From contig JAAALK010000286.1 of assembly GCA_019279435.1 (NCBI GenBank), positions 44,329,712-44,393,711 of the forward strand: a stretch of 64,000 bases of DNA, in the 5' to 3' direction. Positions within the stretch are counted from its first letter, which is position 1; each line of letters opens with the position of its first letter. The DNA comes from Zizania palustris. Lineage: Eukaryota; Streptophyta; Magnoliopsida; Poales; Poaceae. Under the pieces are notes generated by a model that was not told the DNA's origin, did no database searches, and saw only the letters and a program-made list of their open reading frames with translations. A program made the translations under genes and the position numbers. This document shows positions 23,179-35,309 of this stretch, piece by piece.

Positions 23179-26100
23179 CTATGAAAACAGCGGCCATTTC
23201 GTGTCGCCCATTGCGTAAGAGATTATGTTCTTCTTCAGGGGTGATATGTACTGGGCACCATGAAAGGCTGCAGCTCTAAGCACATTGAGGGGCCCGAAAT
23301 CAACAGAGTACATCTTCTGGAAACCATCTAATACCGCTGCCATGGCAACATTGGCTGCCTTCCGGTCCTTCTCATACCGCTTTAGCAAAGTAATCTGTCA
23401 AATGAAAATCATCAATCAGGTCAGTTTGCTGTGATGATAAACATGGGTGCGTTTATAGTGGACTCCAACGAGAATTGCACTGTAACATAGAGGAATGAAT
23501 CACAATGGTGCAGCATGATTTGTTCATCTTTCACTTGTATTAAGTTTCCAAATGGTTAGTATTTGCTTGCAGAATCTAGGCTACACTAGTGTTTCAATTA
23601 ACCAAAAGATTATGATATTAGGTACTTACATCCCCAATATCAGCACCAACAGAAACACCATGAGCGATAATTTTTGCTAAAGCAGCTGCATCTCCAAAAC
23701 CCAAGTTGACACCTTGGCCGGCTAAGGGATGGACTGTATGGGCAGCATCACCAACTAATGCTAACCTTTTTGAAACATAATCATGTGAATGCTTCAGTGA
23801 CAAAGGAAATGCCATTCTCTCAGATATTACCCCAACTACCTTTGGTGGTACTTCAAAGCATTCTTTTGTAGATGCAGCACTACTTTCAATGTCAGAAAAT
23901 AACTTTTCCATGTAATAGTCAAGTCTACTAGTGTCTGGATGTGAACCATAACCAAAATCCAATGCATGGTTCACAGACTTCACAAAATCTTCAGGGCTCA
24001 TTGACTTATGGCGCAATGACTCCTCTGGGCTCATTGTCCACACAATATTGCTGAAGTTGTCACCTATTGGAAGTAGAGCAATTGGACCAGAAGAGAGGAA
24101 CCTTTGCCATGCACAATCATTTTCTGTGCTATGCTCCACTGTACAAATAATTGCACTTTGAGGATAATTCCACCCAGTTGTTTTTATGCCTGCGGTTTGC
24201 CTTACATTGGACTTGGAACCATCAGCTCCTACCTGCAACCATATGTTTAAGTAAGCAAAGGCACTTAACAAGCACAAAAGTTTGAACGAATGCAAAGGGA
24301 GATAATGGCAATTACCACCAATTTTGAATATAAAGTATGTCCATCACTTAGGTCAAGTTTAACTAAATTACTGCGATGTGATTCTTCTGAAGTTTGACCA
24401 CTGGATACTGCTTCACTTGTTGGTGATTGTCTGCTCTTTGATGGGAAAGCAAGAGAAATCAATCTGGTAGGGTAGATCATCTTTTCAATGTCTTCCTGTT
24501 CCTCCTGATCAGGCAAACATTTTTAAGGATTAGGCATGTTAAAAGCAAAGGTAAGCTTTTCTGGCTGCAAATAACCCAACCATCAACTTGTATGTAAGAT
24601 TATTTGAGAACAGCTTACTGTCCAGCAAAAGGGTGAGAATATTATTATCACAAGATCTTGTCTACAGCTGATGAAATCTAATGGCTGAACATGACAAACC
24701 ATAAAAGGATGTTTCTTTTGGATAAAGGCTTCTCGTATATTTACTTTGCTAACTTGAATTCACAGACAGTAAGATTGTTCACTTCCAATTCTATTATAAA
24801 AATGTATATGCAAGGAAACATAGCATCCAGAGTAAAGTAGTATCACTGTATCAGACAAATTCAAACATCAGACTCCTCATCCAGATAAAAATCATCAAAT
24901 ATATAAAGAAAATACAAACCTGTAAACGTAGCAACAGTGAGTTGCAAAGCACCTTATTCTCAACCACGCATCTAAATAATGAATAAGTCAATAAAAGCAA
25001 TGAGCCAGTGATAAGAATTAGATCAGAAAAGTTGCAGCTGCTTCCATAAAGCATACCCAAGAAATTCTTTTCCGACATCTCTTGCATTATATCTTGTGTA
25101 ACCCAGTCCAGTGTAATCCCATACCTGTTAGTCAATAGCACATCCGGAATTGCAGTTAGTGCTTGAAGCCTTAAACTGAAACATCCACTATCGGGAGGAA
25201 GAAATCGTTGCTTTTTATTTTGTGCAAATGCAACATCAAAGAGGACAATAAAAAAGGACAAGGACACAGTTTTAGTGCCTGCACATATGGGGTCCAAACT
25301 TCTAAAACAGTGAGTATATAAACAGAAGCATAGTAAAGGCACACAACTTTTTAATGTTCCAATTGGGAATTGAGAAGGTGTGCTTTAAGAACTTTAGTAC
25401 AACAATCCTTTTCTATTGTTAGCCTGATCTAGAACATGCAATTGGTGAATTCAATAGTTAACTACAAGAAGTGTCAATGACTTGTTCAGACTTTAGCAAG
25501 CAATAAGTAAGCTCAAAGAGGAATGAAGCTAAATGTCATGTGGGGCCGTACATACACCCGGCGTCGGCGGGCCCACGACTTGCGCAGGGCGGCCGAATAG
25601 GCAGGCCGCGCGCAGGAAGAAGGGGGCCGGCGCCAGGAGGGTTGAGCAGATCAGGGCCATGATTAATCTAGAGATAAGCTTAATTAGTTGCTAAGAGATA
25701 AGATTAGTTATTTTGGTTGCTAGAGATAAGATTGGTTAGCTGCTAAGAGATAAGATTAGTTATTTTGGTTGCTATAATCTAGGGGATTAGCCCGTAGGGG
25801 TGTCTTTTGTGGCTATATAAGCTGTAGCCGGTGTCAGATGTAATCAAGCAGTTTATTATCAATCTATCTACCTTCTATTCTCCAATTAAGCTTACGGCAG
25901 AGGGGGTATAACCTCGCCAGAGAAGACGGACCAAGACTACGAACTATGTAGTCGAGGGCCGGCCACTCTGGGATTCGACGCCCTTGACAACTTGGTATCA
26001 CGATCCCGGCATTCCTCATCCGCTCGAGCTCCCCTGCAACCGTCGATCTCTGCCAGCTCCCCGCCATCTACAGCTTCTGCAACGTCTCCGGCAGCCATGG

Positions 26101-29100
26101 GCAGCATGGGCGACGACATCAAGCTAGCCCTGGAGGCGATCGCAGCCAACATGCAGGCCCTGCAGTCCGCCATCCAGGCCAACGCAGCAGCAATCCAGGC
26201 GCTGGCCAACGACCGTTCGTCCTCCTCCAGCAGGCCGCGTCAGGGAACTGGCGAACATCACAACGACCGGCCACCACGGTTTCAGAAATTGGACTTTCCC
26301 CGTTACGACGGCAAGTCTGATCCCCTAATCTTCATTAACCATTGTGAGTCGTATTTTCATCAACAACGTATCATGGAAGAAGAAAAAGTGTGGATGGCGT
26401 GGTACAACCTGGAAGAAGGCGCACAAATGTGGTACATCCAAGTCCGGAAAGACGAGGGCGACACCCTCACATGGCGCCGTTTCAAGGAACTCCTCAACCT
26501 CCGCTACGGGCCGCCGCTCCGTTCTGCCCCATTATTCGAGCTTGCTGATTGTCGGCGTACAGGCACAGTAGCTGAGTACCAAGACCGCTTTCAGGCACTC
26601 CTACCCCGTGCCGGGCCGCTACAGGAGATACAGAGGGTGCAGCTGTTTACGGGCGGCCTCCTGCCCCCACTCAGCCACACTGTGTGCATCCACAATCCAC
26701 AGACGCTAGCAGCCGCAATGAGTTTGGCGAGGCAGCTAGAACAAATGGACTTGGCCATGCAGACAGGCCCCAGAACAGGCCACCGTGGCCTTCTGCCGAG
26801 CCCTCCACCACGTACGGCCACGCCGGCAGCATCAGCAGCCAGTGGCATACCTAGGATTTATATAATGGGGGTACGGAATTAAACAAGCTACAAATCACGC
26901 ATATAATATATCTAAAATTGATTTAATAACAACGATAAACTAAATCGATGATAAACACTCAATCTAGATACACATATATCAAAATAATTTATATCACATT
27001 TTCAACACTAGTGAACCAATATAATTTTTAGTGAATAATAATAAAATATAAGAAAAATAGAATTTCTTCCATCTAGATAGGGTAGCAGCTAGTAGACGTC
27101 GTCATGACTGTCATGCCAACTACCAAGATTGTGGTCTATATCTTGTGGACAGTGGGTGTGTTTGATAAATTACATTAGATGATATCAATAAAATATTTTC
27201 TACAGATGATAGTCAAATTTACTTATACCACATTCAAACAGGCAACTTTCACGGTTATCATGGAGATCAATTCAATATAAGAAAATTTATGTGATCTTTA
27301 TAAAAACCATAGAAAAATACATCATAGACTATCATGTAATAGGATGATTCTTTATTTTTTCAGGAACTTATTTAAAAGGATTAAAAACAATAATAGAATT
27401 ATATGAAATACATACTACTTTATATTCGTTGGTTATTAGGAAGATATGACATAAGATGAATAGAGTTAGTTAATTAGAAAAATAGATTATTGGACTAACC
27501 ATTAAATTATTGAGCTATATTTTAACCCAATTAAAACACACACATACATATATATACATATATACATACATATATATACTCAAATTTTACAAAAAAAATT
27601 TGGGGGTACAAGTGTACCCCCATGCTCCATGCTAGGTCCACCCCTGTCAGCAGCCAAGCTAGCCGCACCCACAACCATGGGAGAAGGGTAGCCGGTGAAG
27701 CGCCTGTCGCGCCCGGAACAGGAGGAGCGCCGCCGGCAGGGCTTGTGTTACAATTGCGACGAAAAGTATACACGAGGCCACAACCGCGTCTGCAAGCGGC
27801 TCTTCTACGTCAGTGGCGTGGAAATCACCGATGAGGCCGCAGAGGACTCATCCACGGAAGCTCCTGTCTTCTCCCTCCACGCCCTAGTCGGCGTACATTT
27901 TAGTGACACCATGCAGGTCACTGTTTTGATGGGCAAATCATCCTTGCTGGCGCTACTCGACTCGGGTCAACTCACGACTTCATCTCTGAGTCGGCCACCC
28001 AACATACTGGCTTGTCCATCCAAAGCCAACCGCGACTCACAGCGACGGTGGCAAATGGCGAGCACGTCCCCTGCGTGGGCATTCTTCGGCAAGCCGCTTT
28101 CTCCATCCACGTTGATCCTTTCTACACCGACCTATTTGTGATGCCCCTTGCAGGTTTTGACATGGTGTTGGGCACCCGCTGGCTGGCCACATTGGGTCTA
28201 GTCCTATGGGATTTCGGCGCCAGGAAGTTGACGTTTTATCGGCAAGGCAAACAAGTCCGCTGGCAGGGCATATAGGGACCATCGGCCCCAACACTTCGTA
28301 CCACCTCGGCATCACCATCCCTGTTTGACGAGTTGCTCGCATCCTTCACGGGTGTCTTCTCCGAACCACACGGGCTCCCTCCGGTTCGCTCCCGAGACCA
28401 CGGCATCAACCTCGTCCACGGCGCACTGCCAGTCGTCGTGTGCCCCTATCGGTACCCGTCATCCCACAAAGACGAGCTGGAAAGACAATGTACGGCCATG
28501 CTAGAGCAAGGGCTAGTCCACCGAAGCTCCTCGGCATTCTCCTCACCCGTACTCCTCGTCAAGAAACCAGATGGGTCATGGAGGTTCTGCGTCGACTACC
28601 GCACCTTAAACGCCATCACAATTAAGGACGCCTACCCCATCCCCGTGGTAGACGAGCTGTTTGACGAACTACACAGCGCCAAGTTCTTCACCAAGCTAGA
28701 CCTTTGTTCGGGCTATCATCAAGTTCGTATGCGTACAACCGACATCGACAAAACGGCATTCCGCACCACAACGGTTTGTACGAGTTCCTTGTGATGCCAT
28801 TCAGCTTGTGCAACGCACCGACAACATTTCAGGCATTGATGAATGACGTTCTCCGGCCATTTCTACGACGTTTTGTGCTGGTGTTTTTTGACGATATTTT
28901 GATCTACAGCACATCGTGGGCTGATCATCTTCGACACCTACGAGCCGTCCTCACAGTGCTGCAACAACACCTCCTCTTCGTCAAGCGATCCAAGTGCGCT
29001 TTCGGCAAACGCTCCGTCGCCTATTTGGGGTACATCATCTCCGACACCGGGGTCACCATGGATCCGGCCAAGGTGCGGGCTGTGTCCGACTAGCCGCAAC

Positions 29101-32100
29101 CCAAGTCCGCTCGGGCTATCAGAGGATTCTTGGGGCTTACAGGCTACTATCGCAAGTTCGTCCACGACTACAACACCATTGCAGCCCCCCTGACCGCACT
29201 ATTGAAGAAAGAAGGCTTCTCGTGGAACAGCGAGGCTGTGGTGGCATTCGAATCGCTCAAGATGGTAGTAACCACCGCCCCGATCTTGGCTCTTCCGGAT
29301 TTCACACGGTCGTTTGTGGTAGAATGCGATGCATCCACCTACGGTTTTGGGGCGGTATTAATCCAAGACAAGCACCCTATTGCATACTTCAACAGACCTG
29401 TGGCACCACGACACCGCTCTCTAGCTGCATATGAGCGGGAACTCATCGGGTTGGTGCACGCCATCAGGCATTGGCGGCCATATCTGTGGGGTCAACGCTT
29501 TACGGTGCGAACTGACCACTATAGCCTTAAATTCCTCCTGGATCAGTGCCTTGCCACAATCCCGCAACATCATTGGGTCAGCAAACTCCTCGCCTTCGAT
29601 TTCGCCGTCGAATATAAGCCCGGGGCTCTCAACAAGGTGGCAGACGTGCTGTCTCGCCACGACACAAAGGAAGAAACCGAGGGTGGCACTGTCCTAGCAG
29701 TTTCAGCACCACGTTTCGACTTCATCGCGTGACTCCACGACATGCAAGCGACTGACCCGACGCTGGTCGCCCTCCGCGACGAGCTGGCAGACGGCTCCCG
29801 AACGACCCGTTGGTCTCTCACCGATGACTTGGTTACTTATGACGGGCGACTATACATACCGCCATCATCCCCGCTCCTGCAAGAACTACTAGTGGCAGTT
29901 GATGAGGATGGCCACGAAGGGGTGCAGCGCACGCTGCATCGTCTTCGCCGCGATTTTCACTTCCCCGACATGCGACACACCGTCCAAGATTTCGTACGTG
30001 CCTGCGCCACGTGCCAACGAAACAAGTCACAGCACCTACACTGGGCGGGCCTACTCCTACCGCTCCCTGTCCCGACAGCGATATGGGCAGACATCAGACT
30101 AGACTTCGTGGAGGCATTACCACGAGTTCGGGGGAAGTCGGTCATACTCACTGTGGTGGATCGCTTCAGCAAGTATTGCCACTTCATCTCGTTGTCACAC
30201 CCATACTCAGCGGAGTCCGTGGCACAAGCCTTCTTCAACAACATCGTCCGTCTACATGGGATGCCACAGTCCATGATGTCGGATTGGGACCCCGTGTTCA
30301 CCTCTACATTTTGGAGGGAGCTGATGCGTCTGATGGGCACCAAGCTACATATGACGTCGGCTTTCCACCCATAGTCCGACGGTCAGACGGAGGCTGCTAA
30401 CCGTGTTATCGCTATGTACCTTCATTGTTTTACAGGTGATCGTCCTCGCCAATGGCTCCAATGGCTGCTATGGGCCGAGTATACGTACAATACGGCCTAC
30501 CAGTCATCCCTCCATGACATGCCCTTTTAGGTGGTCTATGGGAGGGACCCACCGTCCATCAGGTCCTACGAGCCAGGAGATACTCGCGTGGCCGTCGTAG
30601 CCAAGACAATGGACGAGCGGAACGAATTCTTGGCTGATGTACGGTACAGGTTGGAGCAGGCACAAGCTGTTCAGAAACTCCACTATGATAAGCGCCACCG
30701 CCAAGTCTCCTACAATGTGGGCGACTGGGTTCTACTCCGACTTCGTCACCGACCTATCGCTTCCCTATCGGTCGAGCCCTACGGCAAGCTTCAACCACGC
30801 TACTTCGGGCCGTATCGCATCTCCGAGTGCATCAACCATGGTTGTATGGCTGGAGCTCCCCCCTCGCGCCAAGCTCCATGACGTTTTTCATGTGGGCCTA
30901 TTGAAGAAGTGGGTAGGCAACCCACCAGCAGCACCGCCCGCACTGCCCAACATTCATCATGGCGCGGTGGAACCTGAACCAGAACAAGTGGTGCGAGCCC
31001 GGCTGGCCAGGGGTGTCCGCCAAGTACTGGTCCACTGGAAGGGCCAAACTGCGGCATCAGCAACATGGGAGGATTTGGACAGTTTCCGCAACAAGTACCC
31101 TGACTTTCAGCTCGAGGATGAGCTGAGTTTGGAGGGGGGAGAGATGTCATGTGGGGCCGTACATACACCCGGCGTCGGCGGGCCCGCGACTTGCGCAGGG
31201 CGGCCGAACAGGCAGGCCGCGCGCAGGAAGAAGGGGGCCGGCGCCAGGAGGGTTGAGCAGATCAGGGCCATGATTAATCTAGAGATAAGCTTAATTAGTT
31301 GCTAAGAGATAAGATTAGTTATTTTGGTTGCTAGAGATAAGATTGGTTAGCTGCTAAGAGATAAGATTAGTTATTTTGGTTGCTATAATCTAGGGAATTA
31401 GCCCGTAGGGGTGTCTTTTGTGGCTATATAAGTTGTAGCCGGTGTCAGATGTAATCAAGCAATTTATTATCAATCTATCTACCTTCTATTCTCCATATAA
31501 GCCTACGGCAGATGGGTATAACCTCGCCGGAGAAGATGGACCAAGACTACGAACTACGTAGTCAAGGGTCGGCCACTCTGGGATCCGACGCCCTCGACAC
31601 TAAATGTGTTAGACCAAATTAAAGATGATATTGGAAGTAAAAGGTGGTTGATATACATACAGAACAAATCATTTCATCATTACAAGCAAGTATATCATCA
31701 CCTGCATTTTACCAAAGAAAGCATGTCTTTGCTGTTGAACATGCTCCCATGCTCCAATATCTGTAATATAACATAGTACAAGTATGAAAAATTGAAAATT
31801 TTGTACAACGGTACGCTACCATCTCTAGTAGGTAAAGGAAGCTATTCACACATTGAAAAGGATAGTTTAATATGCTACATTTTAATCTATTTTTTAGTCA
31901 AGTGTTCAGTTTCTCACCTAAATGTGCAATAATAACACTGGAATATCTTAATTAAAATCATGAACATCATGTGTGACAAAAAATATTATATAATGAATAA
32001 GAATGCAACAGAAATGGACATATACAGATGAATAGAGTTGACAAGTCCTTCCAATATTTGCAAAGTGAACAATTAATATTACAAAGCAGAATATCCACAA

Positions 32101-33404
32101 GAGAAAACAAAACAATACACTACTAATAATGGATTTAGATGATTCCACGAAACAATGGAGAAGTAGAGGTAATACAAAAACGATTGTAGTACTCTGTTTA
32201 TATATCTATCAAAAACCAACATAGACACCAACCTTATTGAATTATCACCAAACCATCTTAAGCAAAATTAATTCCAAATATTGGTACAGACATACAGTGC
32301 ATGACTACAAGAACATGAAAAATTATGAACAGGTGCAGGCAGTACCAACACTACCAACACATATTAGATTAAGAATTTTACCTTTGAAGAAGGATATGGT
32401 TGCAGGAGTAATAGTACTGACCCTTGAATCAGGTGTGCTATCTTTCTTCAGATAATTCCTTGATTTCAATGCAGGGTTGCTATCAATGATGCCAACTCTC
32501 AGATGTTTGGTCAATGGCATATTGACTGCATGTAGGATAAATAAGCATGTGAAAAAAACCTTTGTAAAAGATGGCGTTTCTAATTTGAGAAAACAGACAA
32601 CCTTATATCACCATTTTCACATACATAAGATGCGATTGAACTATAGCATCAAAAGCTACATTTGCCCGTGAAAAAATCATTAATAGCACCTCACATTGAA
32701 CTAGTAGAAGGTTGAAGAGATTCCTTCAGAACTGTTTTCATCTGGGGCAAAAACTTTTTATAGGCATTTACAAGCCTTCGACAATAGAGAAGATGAATTC
32801 TTTCCAGCCAAAAACGACTGACAATGAGCAGGGCCCATTGACAATGAAAACAAAAAAAGGAGGTACACGATCAGAAAATACCTACACAATGCACAAGCAA
32901 CAGCCAATCCCACCATGCCTCCACCAACGATAGCAATGTCGAGTTCGTCGGGTCTAGCTTTCACATCATCAACCTTCTCTGTATGATCCTACAAGTTCAC
33001 GGCATAAATCAACACCAGCATACGCGCGTTCAACATGAATTCCTCAGTTCCATAAAAGAGCAGTTCACTACACCCTAAACAACGACGCATTTGTATATAC
33101 ACGGCATCCAGTCCACAGCACAATCGACACGCGGAGTGGTGAAAGGTACCTGCGAGCAGGCCATCCCGGCAGCCGCATCCTGGAGCCGAGGCGGCGCGTC
33201 GCAGAAGGCCCTGGCCAGCGGCCGGATCCGACTCGCCGCCGGGAAGCATCTGGTTTGGGGATGGAGAGGGAAACCCACGGAATGAGCCGGAACAATCTAG
33301 AATTAACCACAACGAGCAGGGCGGGAGGTCAATCGGAGAGATCACGAGGCGCACCTTCCCCTGGAGAGCAGCGTGGAGAAGGCGGAGGCGCACGCCGGCG
33401 TCAT
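23179..33404 (-). CDS. COQ6: Ubiquinone biosynthesis flavin monooxygenase COQ6
   Basis: Mitochondrial FAD-dependent monooxygenase that hydroxylates the benzoquinone ring precursor of ubiquinone. Ten exons on the - strand: 33355-33404, 33150-33249, 32886-32988, 32382-32525, 31702-31760, 25057-25124, 24920-24971, 24316-24504, 23630-24232, 23179-23394. Phases agree and the product is 527 aa. Residues 1-50 are basic and lack acidic residues early, fitting a transit peptide. The FAD-binding GGGMVG is at 72-77, the DG motif GADGSKSNVR at 257-266, and the second FAD motif GDAAHTVHPLAGQG begins at 416. COQ6-specific blocks RVSTITPATISFF and GAWEHVQQQRHAFFGKMQ are present. Intron 5 is 6577 bp because it holds a 6066-bp gypsy element; without it, it would be about 0.5 kb. 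The exon 3 donor is ambiguous: TGT|GTAGGT keeps the frame with exon 4, while the GTATTT four bases on does not. Confidence 0.93.
25534..25989 (+). repeat. 5' LTR of the COQ6-intron gypsy element
   Basis: It starts TGTCATGTGGGG and ends TTGACA, 456 bp. It is near-identical to 31145-31599, with about 17 differences by hand count including one indel. It is followed at 25991 by a ttggtatcacgatc motif, a diverged initiator-Met PBS. The internal triplication of taagagataagattagtta (25690-25770) is shared by both LTRs. Confidence 0.92.
26097..31140 (+). pseudogene. Disrupted gag-pol of the COQ6-intron gypsy
   Basis: One original polyprotein frame, now broken. The first 247 or so codons (26097-26839) are gag, rich in alanine and glutamine, with PPRFQKLDFPRYDGKSDPL and a capsid-like LEQMDLA region. 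After the hAT insertion the frame continues through knuckle, protease, RT, RNase H, integrase and chromodomain. Two of the stops (30372 and 30528) are TAG at positions where a glutamine is invariant in gypsy integrases (after FHP, and in the PF-VVYGR motif), and the stop at 29091 replaces a conserved tryptophan. These changes are C-to-T or G-to-A transitions, as expected from deamination of methylated cytosine in a silenced element. Confidence 0.85.
26840..27646. mobile_element. hAT element nested in the gypsy gag, 807 bp
   Basis: The ends cagtggcatacctag and (complement of the right end) caggggtggacctag are imperfect inverted repeats, continuing to gggggtac on both sides. The flanking 8-bp duplication tcagcagc (26832-26839, 27647-27654) is perfect. 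The interior is AT-rich and non-coding, with a (CATA)n microsatellite near 27540-27580. It inserted in gag codons just upstream of the zinc knuckle, so it is younger than the retrotransposon. Confidence 0.9.
31145..31599 (+). repeat. 3' LTR of the COQ6-intron gypsy element
   Basis: It starts TGTCATGTGGGG and ends CTCGACA, 455 bp. It differs from the 5' LTR at about 3.7% of positions by hand count. With an assumed grass LTR clock of 1.3e-8 per site per year, that would be roughly 1.4 million years, an estimate only. Confidence 0.92.
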
Positions 33405-33565
33405 CGGCGGCGGCGGAGGGCTCCCGTCCGGTGCTAAAACCCGTGTGCCGGCGCCGGGTTTGGTTTTGGTCCACTCTGTGACTGACTGGCCCTGCAGTGG
33501 AGCACGTCTACACAAATCAGGCGGCGCCTGAGCCCTGTGGAACCTGACACGTGTTTCACCAATCT
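33405..33565. other. 5' flank of COQ6
   Basis: The segment upstream of the COQ6 ATG on the - strand contains its 5' leader and promoter. I saw no convincing TATA box. GC content falls sharply beyond about 33560, where MITE sequence begins. Confidence 0.4.
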
Positions 33566-33797
33566 CAACGTACATTAGCTTTGTAACTATACCCTCTCTA
33601 AAAAGAACATTTCACTATTTCCTAGGAACAATTTGGCTCACAGTGGGTGTTTCATTTCGTTTCATCATCTTATAAATGAGTTAGCATCATGTCATAATGA
33701 TAATACTATTTCCTTCTCTTCCCTTATTAATTGAATGCCATAAAAAATCTGATGTATTATGGTAATTAATACCATGAAACCTCCATTGTGAATAGCC
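33566..33797. mobile_element. Truncated MITE (ggctattcaca family)
   Basis: It is an inverted copy of the elements at 45230 and 46603. It shares tttggctcacagtgggtgtt, the agttagcatcatgtcat block and the terminus ccattgtgaatagcc, followed by TAA. The other end is missing, being cut near 33566. Confidence 0.6.
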
Positions 33798-33800
33798 TAA

Positions 33801-34888
33801 ACAAACTATTCATACTGTATTATTATTTCAGATAGTGAAATTTAATACTTTTATGAAATTGTTTATACTGTAAAATGTTAGATTTAATTTTAAATTGTAA
33901 TATTACAGGACCGATATAGTAAATATAAAATCTTAAAATTAATTAATATCTAGAAGTTGAATAACCTAATCTACTTACATTCTCACAATACTTACTAATA
34001 AGTATGAAATCTTAAGAGCTTTTTTGGATTCTAGTTATTGGATCTAGAATTAAAGAATTGTAATTTAATTCCATGAGGTGAGCTGTTTGAGCCACTATGA
34101 AATTGAAATTATTAAATTTAATTTAGAGTTCAATCAGGAATTCATAGTTATGTCCAATTTCTCTTCAAAAAAAAATAATTAACTGGAATTCTTATATTTG
34201 TCAAGATTAATCATTGTACTATGTATTCCTTCATCGAGCTTGTTTTTATAGCTAATATTTTCTTGTATTAATGGAATTGATTTCATAGTTTGATCAACTA
34301 AACAGGCTTGAGAATTAGTTCTCGTATTTCAATTCTATGGAATGCTCAAACATAAATATTAGATTTCAATTAAATTCTATACAATTCAATGTTTTATAGA
34401 ATTTGAAATAAATTTCAATTCTTTTAATATCTAGGCTTCAAACGGGGCTACGATTAATTAATACTATGTATATAGCAACTGAATAAGCTCAGCTACTTTA
34501 TATTTTCACAATATTTACTAGCTCATTTTTAGATCTTAATCTTTACAATAGTGTCTTGTGCTCAGGAAATATTAGCACTTCTCTTGGACGGCTTGCTTGT
34601 GTGGACTGTGGAGTTTGAAGCTTCTGAAATCTCTGATGAAATCTTCATAGTGACCGAGTTGTTGAACCTGATCGACTCCTACTAATCCAAAGTTCCAAAC
34701 CATTGCGATTCAATTCTAACTTGATGTATGACTAGATTACGTATGAATAAATTATCGTAGTGTCCAGTCAGTTCATATTTAGATACGTAAATAGATTTGT
34801 TTTTCGAATAAAAGATAAGTATTAGATAGAAATAAGGCTATACAGATTGTCAACATTGCAGTGCAGTGACGTTCCACATCCAGCGGCT
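33801..34888. other. AT-rich non-coding sequence
   Basis: No gene or clear element. 34015-34440 contains repeated aattctatggaatt/tagaatttgaaat motifs typical of degraded AT-rich MITEs, without termini that I can define. Confidence 0.4.
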
Positions 34889-35299
34889 GATTTTTTAAAA
34901 TGATACAATTTTTTAATCAAATTTCAAAATCATTACAATTTTTTAAAAATTGCAGAACTAATCTTCTGTCGGTATTTTAAATGTCGATCTAGAAATTTAG
35001 GCTCTAAATCGACACTTTATTGGCCGATCTAGATTGATCGGGTGACTCTAGCGCTTTATCCGTAGATAAAACACCGACATAGCGCTAGATCGACATTTCA
35101 TCGATCGGTAGATTGCTTTATTAGTGTTTGAAACGCCAACAGAGTGTTGGATCCGTTCGATTAACCCTAGATCATCAATGAAGTGCCGGTTTAGGACCTA
35201 AAATACTAGATCAGCTGAAAGAAGGTTAATTTTTTGATTTTTCAAAAACATGTATCAAATTTAAAAATTATTTTAAAAAATATATCGTTTCAAAAAATC
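34889..35299. mobile_element. Mutator-like MITE, 411 bp, 10-bp target duplication
   Basis: The left end gattttttaaaatgatac and right end (complement gattttttgaaacgatat) are inverted repeats that continue imperfectly for about 60 bp. A perfect 10-bp duplication tccagcggct flanks it (34879-34888, 35300-35309). A 9-11-bp duplication is characteristic of Mutator-like elements. The interior is rich in tcgat/atcga motifs and does not code. Confidence 0.75.
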
Positions 35300-35309
35300 T
35301 CCAGCGGCT

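Larger units (their letters stand above)
25534..31599 (+). mobile_element. Ty3/gypsy chromovirus-type LTR retrotransposon in COQ6 intron 5
   Basis: A 6066-bp element lying antisense to COQ6, bounded by two about 455-bp LTRs and a perfect 5-bp target duplication ctaaa (25529-25533, 31600-31604). A purine-rich tract (31127-31144) precedes the 3' LTR. Gag starts at ATG 26097. Order of domains: gag, CCHC knuckle (CYNCDEKYTRGHNRVC), aspartic protease (LLDSG), reverse transcriptase (FFDDIL near 28890), RNase H (ECDASTYGFG), integrase zinc finger and core (RTLHRLRRDFHF; VDRFSKYCHF; FHP), and a C-terminal chromodomain (LVHWKGQTAASATWEDLD). It is not functional: a hAT element splits gag, in-frame stops occur near 27689, 28273, 29091, 29730, 30372 and 30528, and frameshifts near 27965, 28790 and 30840. 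Confidence 0.95.
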
